5,719 nt of DNA. Origin: Paracoccaceae bacterium (GTDB taxonomy: Bacteria > Pseudomonadota > Alphaproteobacteria > Rhodobacterales > Rhodobacteraceae). A program made the translations under genes and the position numbers. Where the stretch lies: positions 1 through 5,719 of the forward strand of contig SKMM01000257.1 of the NCBI GenBank assembly GCA_007121055.1, given 5' to 3'. The notes under the pieces were generated by a model that saw nothing but the letters and a program-made list of their open reading frames with translations, was not told where the DNA came from and did no database searches. Of the stretch, positions 1 through 5,604 are shown one piece after another (the first letter of the stretch is position 1; each line of letters begins with the position of its first letter).

Positions 1-43
1 CACCCATGCGCGCCCCGGCCGCGGCGCGCTGCGGGCGGGGCGG

Positions 44-700
44 TCAGTCCTTGGGGGGGCGGGCGCCGAAGATGGCGGAGCCGACGCGGATGTCGGTGGC
101 GCCCTCGGCCACGGCGGTCTCGAAATCGTCGCTCATGCCCATGGACAGCCGCTGCAGCCCGTTGCGCGCGGCGATGGCGGCGAGCAGGCGGAAATGCGGG
201 GTGGGATCCTCGTCGAAGGGCGGGATGCACATCAGGCCAAGCACGGGCAGGTCCATGGCGCGGGCGTCGGAGATGAAGCCGTCAGCATGGTCGGGCAGGA
301 CGCCGGATTTCTGCGACTCGGCGCCGGTGTTGATCTGGATGAAGAGGCCGGGGCAGGCGCCGCGCTCCTGCGCCAGGCGGGCGAGCGTGTCGGCGAGGCG
401 CGGGCGGTCGAGCGACTGGATCACGTCGAAGAGCTCAACCGCGGCGCGGGCCTTGTTGGTCTGCAGCGGGCCGATGAGGTGCAGCTCCAACCCCGCATAG
501 CGGTCGCGCCAGGCGGGCCATTTGCCCTGCGCCTCCTGCACGCGGTTCTCGCCGAAGCGGCGGTGGCCGGCCTCCAGAACGGCCTCCACTCGCGCGTGGG
601 GCTGCTCCTTGGAGACGGCGATCAGATGCACGGAGCCGGGGGCGCGGCCGGCGGCGGCTTCGGCCCGCGCGAGGCGGGCGGTGATGTCCTGCAACGACAT
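44..700 (-). CDS. yggS: YggS/PLPBP family pyridoxal-5'-phosphate-binding protein
   Basis: Single-domain, 218-residue PLP-binding protein of the YggS/PROSC (COG0325) family, with an alanine-racemase-type TIM-barrel fold. Known members are cytosolic, have no firmly established enzymatic reaction, and maintain vitamin B6 and amino/keto-acid homeostasis. Seen here: AVSKEQP at 28-34 with the expected Schiff-base lysine K31, GENRVQE at 50-56, HLIGPLQTNK at 74-83, GLMCIPP in the middle, SMGMSDD at 186-192 and RVGSAIFG at 205-212, the phosphate-binding end of the barrel. The length is normal and the protein looks intact. The ATG at 698-700 gives the usual short N-terminal helix; a weak GGGA lies upstream. 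The gene starts 4 bases after the stop of the mini-porin gene, so the two are probably cotranscribed and translationally coupled. Family assignment is firm; any role linking it to the porin-like neighbour is unknown. Confidence 0.95.
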   Translation of the reverse strand: MSLQDITARLARAEAAAGRAPGSVHLIAVSKEQPHARVEAVLEAGHRRFGENRVQEAQGKWPAWRDRYAGLELHLIGPLQTNKARAAVELFDVIQSLDRPRLADTLARLAQERGACPGLFIQINTGAESQKSGVLPDHADGFISDARAMDLPVLGLMCIPPFDEDPTPHFRLLAAIAARNGLQRLSMGMSDDFETAVAEGATDIRVGSAIFGARPPKD

Positions 701-704
701 GGCG

Positions 705-965
705 TCAGTCCCGCGGGCCGCGCCGGGGAAAGCGGCCGTCGTCGAGCTCTAGGGTCAGAAGAAAGCGCAGGCCGGTGTCGGTCTCGCGCTCGATGTCGAT
801 CTGCAGGCGCCCGCCCGTCGCGACCTCGGTGCGGCGCTCGCCCTCCCGCGACTCGTGATCGGGCACCAGTCCCATGCGGGCGTCCCCGCTGAAGCGGATT
901 TCGGCGCCGGCAGGGACGGCCAGCGCGAGGGCGCAGGCGGCGAGCAGCGGGGCGGATCGAAGCAT
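705..965 (-). CDS. Short exported protein resembling the porin N-terminus (mini-porin)
   Basis: 86-residue protein of unknown function. Residues 1-21 look like a Sec signal peptide: R3, a hydrophobic stretch, then AGA at 19-21 before E22. The mature part opens EIRFSGDARMG, the hallmark first strand of Rhodobacter-type porins. It continues with a second strand-like stretch (GRLQIDIE, about 52-59), the turn ETDTG (61-65) and a third strand (LRFLLTLEL), then ends in a charged RRGPRD tail. It thus matches beta strands 1 to 3 of a barrel and stops. It lacks the eyelet loop and the C-terminal aromatic strand of a whole porin. The start at 965 is chosen because AGGAGG at 972-977 lies 6 bases upstream; an in-frame ATG at 969-971 abuts that site. 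LAAC at 8-11 mimics a lipobox, but the hydrophobic run before it is too short for a likely lipoprotein. It could be a real small periplasmic or outer-membrane protein, or the remnant of a duplicated porin. Confidence 0.75.
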   Translation of the reverse strand: MLRSAPLLAACALALAVPAGAEIRFSGDARMGLVPDHESREGERRTEVATGGRLQIDIERETDTGLRFLLTLELDDGRFPRRGPRD

Positions 966-971
966 GGGCAT

Positions 972-977
972 CCTCCT
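972..977 (-). promoter_or_regulatory. Ribosome binding site of the mini-porin gene
   Basis: On the minus strand AGGAGG stands 6 bases before the ATG at 963-965 and directly against the ATG at 969-971. This spacing selects the downstream ATG. It is the strongest Shine-Dalgarno match in the window, which supports the short ORF being translated. Confidence 0.7.
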
Positions 978-988
978 GGTTCGTCCGG

Positions 989-1018
989 GACATACCGCGC
1001 GGCGGCGCCCTGCCTCAA
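989..1018 (-). promoter_or_regulatory. Candidate promoter for the mini-porin–yggS pair
   Basis: On the minus strand TTGAGG (1013-1018) and TATGTC (989-994) are separated by 18 bases and resemble a sigma-70 promoter: 4 of 6 and 3 of 6 consensus bases. It lies just beyond the porin terminator and about 24 bases before the start codon, where a promoter for the next unit is expected. An inverted repeat, CCCTGC (1008-1013) and GCAGGG (1024-1029), overlaps the -35 element. The match is weak and inferred. Confidence 0.33.
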
Positions 1019-1034
1019 GCCTTGCAGGGGGGTT

Positions 1035-1066
1035 AAACGGAAAGGAGCGGGCCAATGGCCCGCTCC
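1035..1066 (-). terminator. Intrinsic terminator of the porin gene
   Basis: A perfect 10-base inverted repeat, GGAGCGGGCC (1044-1053) and GGCCCGCTCC (1057-1066), closes a 3-base loop. On the minus strand it is followed by TTTCCGTTTAA, a broken U-tract. The stem begins 29 bases after the porin stop codon, as expected for a Rho-independent terminator of that gene. The U-tract is interrupted by CCG, so some readthrough into the mini-porin–yggS unit is possible. Confidence 0.8.
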
Positions 1067-1095
1067 CCCCTGTCTGGCAGCTTGCGATCCGGGGA

Positions 1096-2136
1096 TCAGA
1101 AGCTGAAGAACACGCCGAAGTCGCCCCGCACCACGCTGTCCGAGGTGTACACGACGCCGGTTTCGATCGAGGCGCCGCCGCCGAGGGCGTAGGCGAGACC
1201 CACGCCACCCGAGGTGCCGTTGAAGTCCTCGAAGCCCGCACGGTTGCCGCTCTCGTGGGCCAGGAAGCCGTAGAGGGTGGCTTCGGGGGTCACGTCGAAC
1301 GAGCCGTTCAGCACGCCCTTCTTGACGCCGCGACGGTCGGCAGCCTGCACGTTCACGCGGAACTGGTCGAAGTTGGCGCCGAAGGTCGCGATCACCAGCT
1401 GGTTGGCGATCTTGGACGCGTCGGTGCGCGGGCTGGTCACTTCCTGGAAGCCGATCGCAGCGGTGTACTCGCCGAAGGTGTAGGCGAGGGTACCGGCGAC
1501 ACGCTCCTGACGCGGAACGGGGCCAGTGACGGTGATCTGGCCGTCCGGGCTCAGCGACGCGCTGGCGGGAGCCGGGTTGCGGTCGGTGTAGGACAGCTGC
1601 GCGCGGAAGCCGGCCATCGAGTAGATCACCTCGACGCCGTTGTTGGCGGCGGGGCCAGCGGCGGCCGAGCTGAACGCATCCCACACGAAGGCGCTGCCGG
1701 ACATGTTGCCGGCCATGTTGTGGAAGCCGAGGCCGGCGAGGCCGATGCCGGCCGAGCGCGAGCCGAAGTAGTGGCCGGGCATGTCTTCGATGGCGCCGCC
1801 GATGTTGCCGACGCGGACATCGAGACCACCGCCGCGGATGCCGAAGCGCGGCGCGGCCCACTGGACCGAACGACCGACCTGCTGACGGCCGTCATTGGTC
1901 GCGGTCTGCGCACGCTGGAACACGTACAGGGTCGCGCCGAAGTCGGTTTCGGCCGAGGCGTTGATGTTCAGGCGGAAACGGCTGTTGGTGGCGGTGTCGC
2001 CGTTGTTGAAGCCGCCGGTGGAGTTTTCGGTGTATTCGAAACCGAAGCGGGCGTAACCGCTGAGGTCAATCCCTTGGGCGGCCACGGGGCCGGCGACCAT
2101 GGCGGTCGCGGCGGTGGCGATCAGGAGCTTTTTCAT
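1096..2136 (-). CDS. General outer-membrane porin (Rhodobacter type)
   Basis: 346-residue precursor of a trimeric 16-stranded diffusion porin for small hydrophilic solutes. The signal peptide has K2 K3, a hydrophobic core and VAA at 18-20, with cleavage predicted before Q21. The mature chain starts QGIDLSGYARFGFEYTE, the usual first strand, and contains a second-strand region ending in SAETDFGATLY. A glycine-rich stretch, GGLDVRVGNIGGAIEDMPG, precedes the probable constriction loop L3. Later come AYTFGEYTAAIGF and YALGGGASIETG, which resemble strands of the Rhodobacter capsulatus porin. The protein has no cysteine and ends in phenylalanine (FFSF), the BAM recognition signature. The ATG at 2134-2136 is chosen for its signal peptide and GAGG at 2142-2145, 5 bases away; the frame stays open further upstream without a usable start. 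Glutamate codons are mixed (7 GAA of 12), unlike leuS, which is consistent with high expression. The family is clear; solute selectivity cannot be read from sequence. Confidence 0.95.
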   Translation of the reverse strand: MKKLLIATAATAMVAGPVAAQGIDLSGYARFGFEYTENSTGGFNNGDTATNSRFRLNINASAETDFGATLYVFQRAQTATNDGRQQVGRSVQWAAPRFGIRGGGLDVRVGNIGGAIEDMPGHYFGSRSAGIGLAGLGFHNMAGNMSGSAFVWDAFSSAAAGPAANNGVEVIYSMAGFRAQLSYTDRNPAPASASLSPDGQITVTGPVPRQERVAGTLAYTFGEYTAAIGFQEVTSPRTDASKIANQLVIATFGANFDQFRVNVQAADRRGVKKGVLNGSFDVTPEATLYGFLAHESGNRAGFEDFNGTSGGVGLAYALGGGASIETGVVYTSDSVVRGDFGVFFSF

Positions 2137-2152
2137 GTCTGCCTCGTATCCT

Positions 2153-2198
2153 GGAAGGTCCGGCCCAACCCGAAGAACCGGACTGGGTGTGACCTTCC
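2153..2198 (-). promoter_or_regulatory. Stem-loop in the porin mRNA 5' leader
   Basis: GGAAGGTC (2153-2160) and GACCTTCC (2191-2198) form a perfect 8-base inverted repeat. Inside it CCCA (2164-2167) can pair with TGGG (2184-2187) after a 3-by-3 internal loop. The stem ends 7 bases before the GAGG ribosome site of the porin. It may stabilise the mRNA, as porin leaders often do, control translation, or be a protein or small-RNA target. The pairing is seen; the function is inferred. Confidence 0.5.
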
Positions 2199-2218
2199 TT
2201 TCGCGCCCGGCGACCCCG

Positions 2219-2247
2219 TTTGCAAGTTGAAGCGGCCGGCCCAACAA
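2219..2247 (-). promoter_or_regulatory. Weak candidate porin promoter
   Basis: On the minus strand TTGTTG (2242-2247) and TGCAAA (2219-2224) are 17 bases apart, each with 3 of 6 consensus bases. Transcription from here would give a leader of roughly 75 bases that includes the stem-loop. The match is poor and the porin may use another promoter. Confidence 0.22.
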
Positions 2248-2280
2248 CGAGCGCCCGGGGGTGGTGCGGCTTTGCCACAG

Positions 2281-2314
2281 TCGCCGTGGCGGGCCTCCGG
2301 AATCGCCGTGGTGG
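2281..2314. repeat. Direct repeat TCGCCGTGGYGG at 22-base spacing
   Basis: TCGCCGTGGCGG at 2281-2292 recurs as TCGCCGTGGTGG at 2303-2314, with one difference in 12 bases. Start-to-start distance is 22 bases, close to two helical turns, so a protein could bind both copies on the same DNA face. It lies between the divergent porin and DUF3576 genes. In DNA this GC-rich a chance repeat is possible. Confidence 0.4.
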
Positions 2315-2378
2315 CAGCCTGCAGCCCCTCGCTGAGGCAGCTTTGAGGTGGCCGGAACAGGGGGCTGTGCGGTGCGGC

Positions 2379-2407
2379 TTGTCCGGGACCGGGCGCTCCG
2401 TTACGAA
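2379..2407 (+). promoter_or_regulatory. Weak candidate promoter of the DUF3576 gene
   Basis: TTGTCC (2379-2384) and TACGAA (2402-2407) are 17 bases apart, with 4 of 6 and 3 of 6 consensus bases. A start near 2414 would leave about 29 bases before the ATG, enough for the ribosome site GGGAG at 2430-2434. Position supports it more than sequence does. Confidence 0.3.
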
Positions 2408-2442
2408 TCGCGAAACAGGCCAAGGCTTCGGGAGAGTACGCG

Positions 2443-2961
2443 ATGGCGGTGCGCAGGCAGGCACAGAGATGGTCCGGCTGGATGGTGGCCGGGGCCCTTG
2501 CGGCGACGCTTGCGGGCTGCGGCGGCGGTGGGTGGTTCGGCGGGGGCGAGCGCACCGCCGCGTCGGCCGACCCGGCGGCCACGGACGGGCGGGATCGCGA
2601 GGCGGCGCGGTCGCAGTCCGGGTCCGTGTGGGATCTGTTCCGCAACGTCGATCCGCCCGGGACCACGGTGGAGGTGAACCGGTTCCTGTGGACGGCTTCG
2701 CTGGAGGTGCTGGACTTCCTGCCGGTGGAGACGGTGGACCCGTTCTCCGGCGTGATCGTGACGGGGTTCGGCCGGCCGCCCGGGGGGGGGACGGAGTATC
2801 GGGCGGCGGTGCTGGTGACCGACCCCGCGCTGGATGCCCGGTCGATCAACGTCGCGCTCATGACGCGGGGCGGGCCGGCGAGCCAGGCCACGATCCGCGC
2901 AGTGGAGGATGCGATCATGACCCGGGCGCGCCAGTTGCGGGTGCGCGACGGGCGGCTCTGA
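2443..2961 (+). CDS. DUF3576 domain lipoprotein
   Basis: 172-residue protein of a family common in alphaproteobacteria and of unknown function. The N-terminus has basic residues (R4, R5, R9), a hydrophobic run and the lipobox LAGC at 23-26, so C26 should be lipidated and the protein anchored in an envelope membrane. A low-complexity linker rich in G, A, D and R (about 27-58) leads to the conserved domain. That domain includes VNRFLW at 78-83, then LEVLDFLPVETVDPFSGVIVT, and a C-terminal helix with AVEDAIMTRARQLRV. The ATG at 2443 has GGGAG 8 bases upstream. A run of nine G (2782-2790) codes for G114-G116. The stop is 105 bases before leuS on the same strand, an arrangement I recall as usual in Rhodobacterales. 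The biochemical role is unknown; envelope work is inferred from the lipobox. Confidence 0.93.
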   Translation: MAVRRQAQRWSGWMVAGALAATLAGCGGGGWFGGGERTAASADPAATDGRDREAARSQSGSVWDLFRNVDPPGTTVEVNRFLWTASLEVLDFLPVETVDPFSGVIVTGFGRPPGGGTEYRAAVLVTDPALDARSINVALMTRGGPASQATIRAVEDAIMTRARQLRVRDGRL

Positions 2962-3007
2962 CGGCCGCCGATCGGGCGGGCGGGGTCCGGCGGGAAAGAG
3001 GCTCGGC

Positions 3008-3035
3008 TGGACCTTCGCCGAGGCGCGGGTATAAG
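3008..3035 (+). promoter_or_regulatory. Probable leuS promoter
   Basis: TGGACC (3008-3013, 4 of 6) and TATAAG (3030-3035, 5 of 6) are 16 bases apart, the best sigma-70-like match in the window. A GC-rich discriminator, CGCGC, follows, as in promoters under stringent control. Transcription near 3042 would leave about 25 bases before the chosen leuS start. A 6-base inverted repeat, CTCGGC (3002-3007) and GCCGAG (3017-3022), brackets the -35 element. leuS may also be read through from the DUF3576 gene, since no terminator lies between them. Confidence 0.55.
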
Positions 3036-3057
3036 CGCGCACCTGTTCACCATGCAC

Positions 3058-3061
3058 GAGG
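3058..3061 (+). promoter_or_regulatory. Ribosome binding site deciding the leuS start
   Basis: GAGG lies 5 bases before the ATG at 3067-3069 and downstream of the in-frame ATG at 3052. No Shine-Dalgarno match precedes 3052, and a transcript starting near 3042 would leave it only about 10 leader bases. The porin has the same GAGGCAG context before its ATG. I therefore start leuS at 3067, which drops five residues (MHEAA). Confidence 0.65.
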
Positions 3062-3066
3062 CAGCC

Positions 3067-5604
3067 ATGGCCCGCTACGACCCCGCCGAGATCGAACCGC
3101 GCTGGCAGGCGGCCTGGGAGGAGGCGGGCTGTTTCGTGGCGCGCAGCGGGGAACGGCCGAAGTATTACGTGCTGGAGATGTTCCCCTATCCCTCGGGGCG
3201 CATCCACATGGGGCATGTGCGCAACTATACCATGGGCGACGTGGTGGCGCGGCACAAGCTGGCGCAGGGGTTCGCGGTGCTGCACCCGATGGGGTGGGAC
3301 GCGTTCGGGATGCCGGCCGAGAATGCCGCGATGGAGCAGGGCGGGCATCCCGCCGACTGGACCTATGGCAACATCGCGGACATGCGCGCGCAGATGAAGC
3401 CGCTGGGGCTGTCCATCGACTGGTCGCGCGAGTTCGCCACCTGTGACCCGGAGTACTACGGCCAGCAGCAGGCGATGTTCCTCGATTTCCTCGAGGCGGG
3501 GCTGGCGTACCGCAAGGCCGCGGTGGTGAACTGGGACCCGGTGGACATGACCGTGCTCGCCAACGAGCAGGTGATCGACGGCAAGGGCTGGCGCTCGGGC
3601 GCCGAGGTGGAGCGGCGGGAGCTGACGCAGTGGTTCTTTCGCATCTCGGACATGGCCGAGGAGCTGCTGGAGGCGCTGGACGGGCTGGAGGCCTGGCCCG
3701 AGAAGGTCCGGCTGATGCAGAAGAACTGGATCGGCCGGAGCCGCGGGTTGCAGTTCGCGTTCTCGACCGTGGGCGCGCCAGAGGGGTTCGACCGGCTGGA
3801 GGTCTATACCACGCGGCCGGATACGCTGCTGGGGGCGAGCTTCGCGGCGATTAGCCCGGACCATCCGCTGGCCAGGCGGCTGGAGCGGGACGATCCGGAG
3901 GTCGCCGCCTTCGTGGCCGAGTGCCGGCGCACGGCGACCTCGGAGGAGGCGCTGGAGACCGCCGAGAAGGTGGGGATGGACACCGGCATCCGGGTCCGCC
4001 ACCCCTTCGACGAGAGCGTCGAGCTGCCGGTCTGGATCGCGAACTTCATCCTGATGGATTACGGCACCGGGGCGATCTTCGGCTGTCCTGCCCACGACCA
4101 GCGCGACCTCGATTTCGCGCGCAAGTACGGGCTGGGGGTGATCGACGTGTTCGAATCGCTGTCGGTGCCCGAGCCGGTGGGGGACACCGCCTTCGTGCCG
4201 CCCAAGACCGAGCCGGTGCGGTATGTCCGCGGCTTTGCCGGGGCGGAGGTGCAGACCGGGGCCGACGCGGTGGAGGCCGCCATCGAATTCTGCGAAGCGC
4301 GCGGGGTGGGGCAGGGGGTTACCCGCTACCGGCTGCGGGACTGGGGGGTGTCGCGGCAGCGCTACTGGGGCTGTCCGATCCCGGTGGTGCATTGCCCCGA
4401 CTGCGGCGTGGTGCCGGAGAAGAAGGAAAACCTGCCCATCGTGCTGCCGAAGGACGTGTCCTTCGACCAGCCGGGCAATCCGCTGGACCGGCATCCGACC
4501 TGGAAGCACTGCGCCTGTGCGCGCTGCGGCGGGGCGGCGCTGCGCGAGACCGACACAATGGACACTTTCGTGGACAGCTCGTGGTATTTCGCGCGCTTCA
4601 CGGCGCCGCGGGCGGAGACGCCAACCGACACCGCCGCGGCCGGGTACTGGATGAATGTGGACCAGTATATCGGCGGGGTGGAGCATGCGATTCTGCACCT
4701 GCTCTATTCGCGGTTCTTTGCCCGGGCGATGATCGCCACGGGCCATCTGCCGGAGATGTGCCGCGAGCCGTTCTCGGCGTTGTTCACGCAGGGCATGGTC
4801 ACGCATGAGATCTATCTCACCCGGGACGATCGCGGCCGGCCGGTCTATCACCTGCCCGAGCAGGTCGAGGGTGGTCGGCTGATCGCAACGGGGGCGGAGG
4901 TGGAAACCATCCCCTCGGCCAAGATGTCGAAGTCCAAGAAGAACGTGGTGGATCCGGTCAACATCGTGCGCGCCTATGGCGCCGACACCGCGCGCTGGTT
5001 CATCCTGTCCGACAGCCCGCCTGAGCGGGATGTGGAGTGGACCGCCGCGGGGGCCGAGGCGGCGTTCCGGCATCTGGGGCGGGTGTGGCGGCTGGCGGCG
5101 GAACTGGAGACGCTGCCCGAGGGGGCGGAGGATGCCGATCTGCGCCGGGCGGTGCACCGGGCGATCCGCGACGTGTCCGAGGGGATCGAGGGGTTTGCCT
5201 TCAACAAGTCGGTGGCGGCGCTCTATACCCTGACCAATGCGGTGCGGGAGAGCACGGCGGGCCGCGCGGCGCGGGCCGAGGCGTTGCGGGTGATGGCGCA
5301 GCTGATGGCGCCCATGGTGCCGCATCTGGCCGAGGAGGTCTGGCGGCTGGCGGGGGGCGATGGCCTCGTGGTGGACGCGGGCTGGCCCGAGGCGGACCCG
5401 GCGGCCCTGGTGGAGGCCACCGTGACGCTGCCGATCCAGATTAACGGCAAGCGCCGGTCCGAGATCGAGGTGGCCCGCGACGCCGACCGCGCCGCCATCG
5501 AGGCCGCTGCCATGGCCGACGAACAGGTGGTGAAGGCGCTGGGCGGGGCTGCGCCGAAAAAGCTGATCGTGGTGCCCGGGCGCATCGTCAATGTGGTGGT
5601 CTGA
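3067..5604 (+). CDS. leuS: Leucyl-tRNA synthetase
   Basis: Cytosolic class Ia synthetase that activates leucine with ATP and charges tRNA-Leu; 845 residues, normal for bacteria. Seen in order: the HIGH motif as HMGH (47-50) after FPYPSGRI; the CP1 editing domain with TTRPDTLLG (248-256), T253 matching E. coli T252 that excludes leucine from hydrolysis; and YGTGAIFGCPAHDQRD in the same domain. DWGVSRQRYWG follows, then a zinc-ribbon-like module with CPDC (443-446) and CARC (484-487), which E. coli LeuRS has lost. Next come TDTMDTFVDSSWY, GVEHAILHLLYSRFF and KMSKS (619-623). The alpha-helical anticodon-binding domain spans roughly 650-770, and the C-terminal domain has INGKRRSEIEV and ends VPGRIVNVVV. 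All catalytic and editing signatures look intact. A DUF3576 lipoprotein gene lies upstream and lptE overlaps the end. Confidence 0.98.
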   Translation: MARYDPAEIEPRWQAAWEEAGCFVARSGERPKYYVLEMFPYPSGRIHMGHVRNYTMGDVVARHKLAQGFAVLHPMGWDAFGMPAENAAMEQGGHPADWTYGNIADMRAQMKPLGLSIDWSREFATCDPEYYGQQQAMFLDFLEAGLAYRKAAVVNWDPVDMTVLANEQVIDGKGWRSGAEVERRELTQWFFRISDMAEELLEALDGLEAWPEKVRLMQKNWIGRSRGLQFAFSTVGAPEGFDRLEVYTTRPDTLLGASFAAISPDHPLARRLERDDPEVAAFVAECRRTATSEEALETAEKVGMDTGIRVRHPFDESVELPVWIANFILMDYGTGAIFGCPAHDQRDLDFARKYGLGVIDVFESLSVPEPVGDTAFVPPKTEPVRYVRGFAGAEVQTGADAVEAAIEFCEARGVGQGVTRYRLRDWGVSRQRYWGCPIPVVHCPDCGVVPEKKENLPIVLPKDVSFDQPGNPLDRHPTWKHCACARCGGAALRETDTMDTFVDSSWYFARFTAPRAETPTDTAAAGYWMNVDQYIGGVEHAILHLLYSRFFARAMIATGHLPEMCREPFSALFTQGMVTHEIYLTRDDRGRPVYHLPEQVEGGRLIATGAEVETIPSAKMSKSKKNVVDPVNIVRAYGADTARWFILSDSPPERDVEWTAAGAEAAFRHLGRVWRLAAELETLPEGAEDADLRRAVHRAIRDVSEGIEGFAFNKSVAALYTLTNAVRESTAGRAARAEALRVMAQLMAPMVPHLAEEVWRLAGGDGLVVDAGWPEADPAALVEATVTLPIQINGKRRSEIEVARDADRAAIEAAAMADEQVVKALGGAAPKKLIVVPGRIVNVVV

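Larger units (their letters stand above)
2137..2442. promoter_or_regulatory. Intergenic region between divergent porin and DUF3576 genes
   Basis: About 306 bases with no convincing gene on either strand. Both flanking genes read outward, so it must carry both promoters unless they lie inside genes. Visible contents are the porin ribosome site (2142-2145), a leader hairpin (2153-2198), a weak leftward promoter candidate (2219-2247), a 12-base direct repeat (2281-2314), a weak rightward promoter candidate (2379-2407) and the DUF3576 ribosome site GGGAG (2430-2434). No good -10/-35 pair stands out. Its size is generous for two simple promoters and suggests regulation of the porin. Confidence 0.6.

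Noticed and set aside
1..7. Minus-strand ATG at 5-7 as the start of the next gene after yggS
   Set aside because: GGGG lies at plausible spacing upstream, but only two codons are inside the window, too little to support a gene.
8..29. 7-base GC stem GCGCGCC/GGCGCGC downstream of yggS as a terminator
   Set aside because: No T-tract on either side, and such stems arise by chance in DNA this GC-rich.
2318..2340. Hairpin-like CTGC...GCAG with CCTC/GAGG in the intergenic region
   Set aside because: Short interrupted stems without a T-tract, and no gene ends here.
874..2346. Open frame of 490 codons on the plus strand opposite the porin and mini-porin genes
   Set aside because: Low-complexity translation dominated by G, A, V and R that crosses a terminator and two real genes; it mirrors their codon positions.
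2965..2979. Hairpin CCGCC/GGCGG after the DUF3576 stop as a terminator
   Set aside because: The stem is only 5 bases with no T-tract; readthrough into leuS is more likely.
3010..3016. GGACCTTC shared by the leuS upstream region and the porin leader (minus strand) as a common regulatory motif
   Set aside because: Only 7-8 bases, placed differently relative to each gene, and explained by chance.
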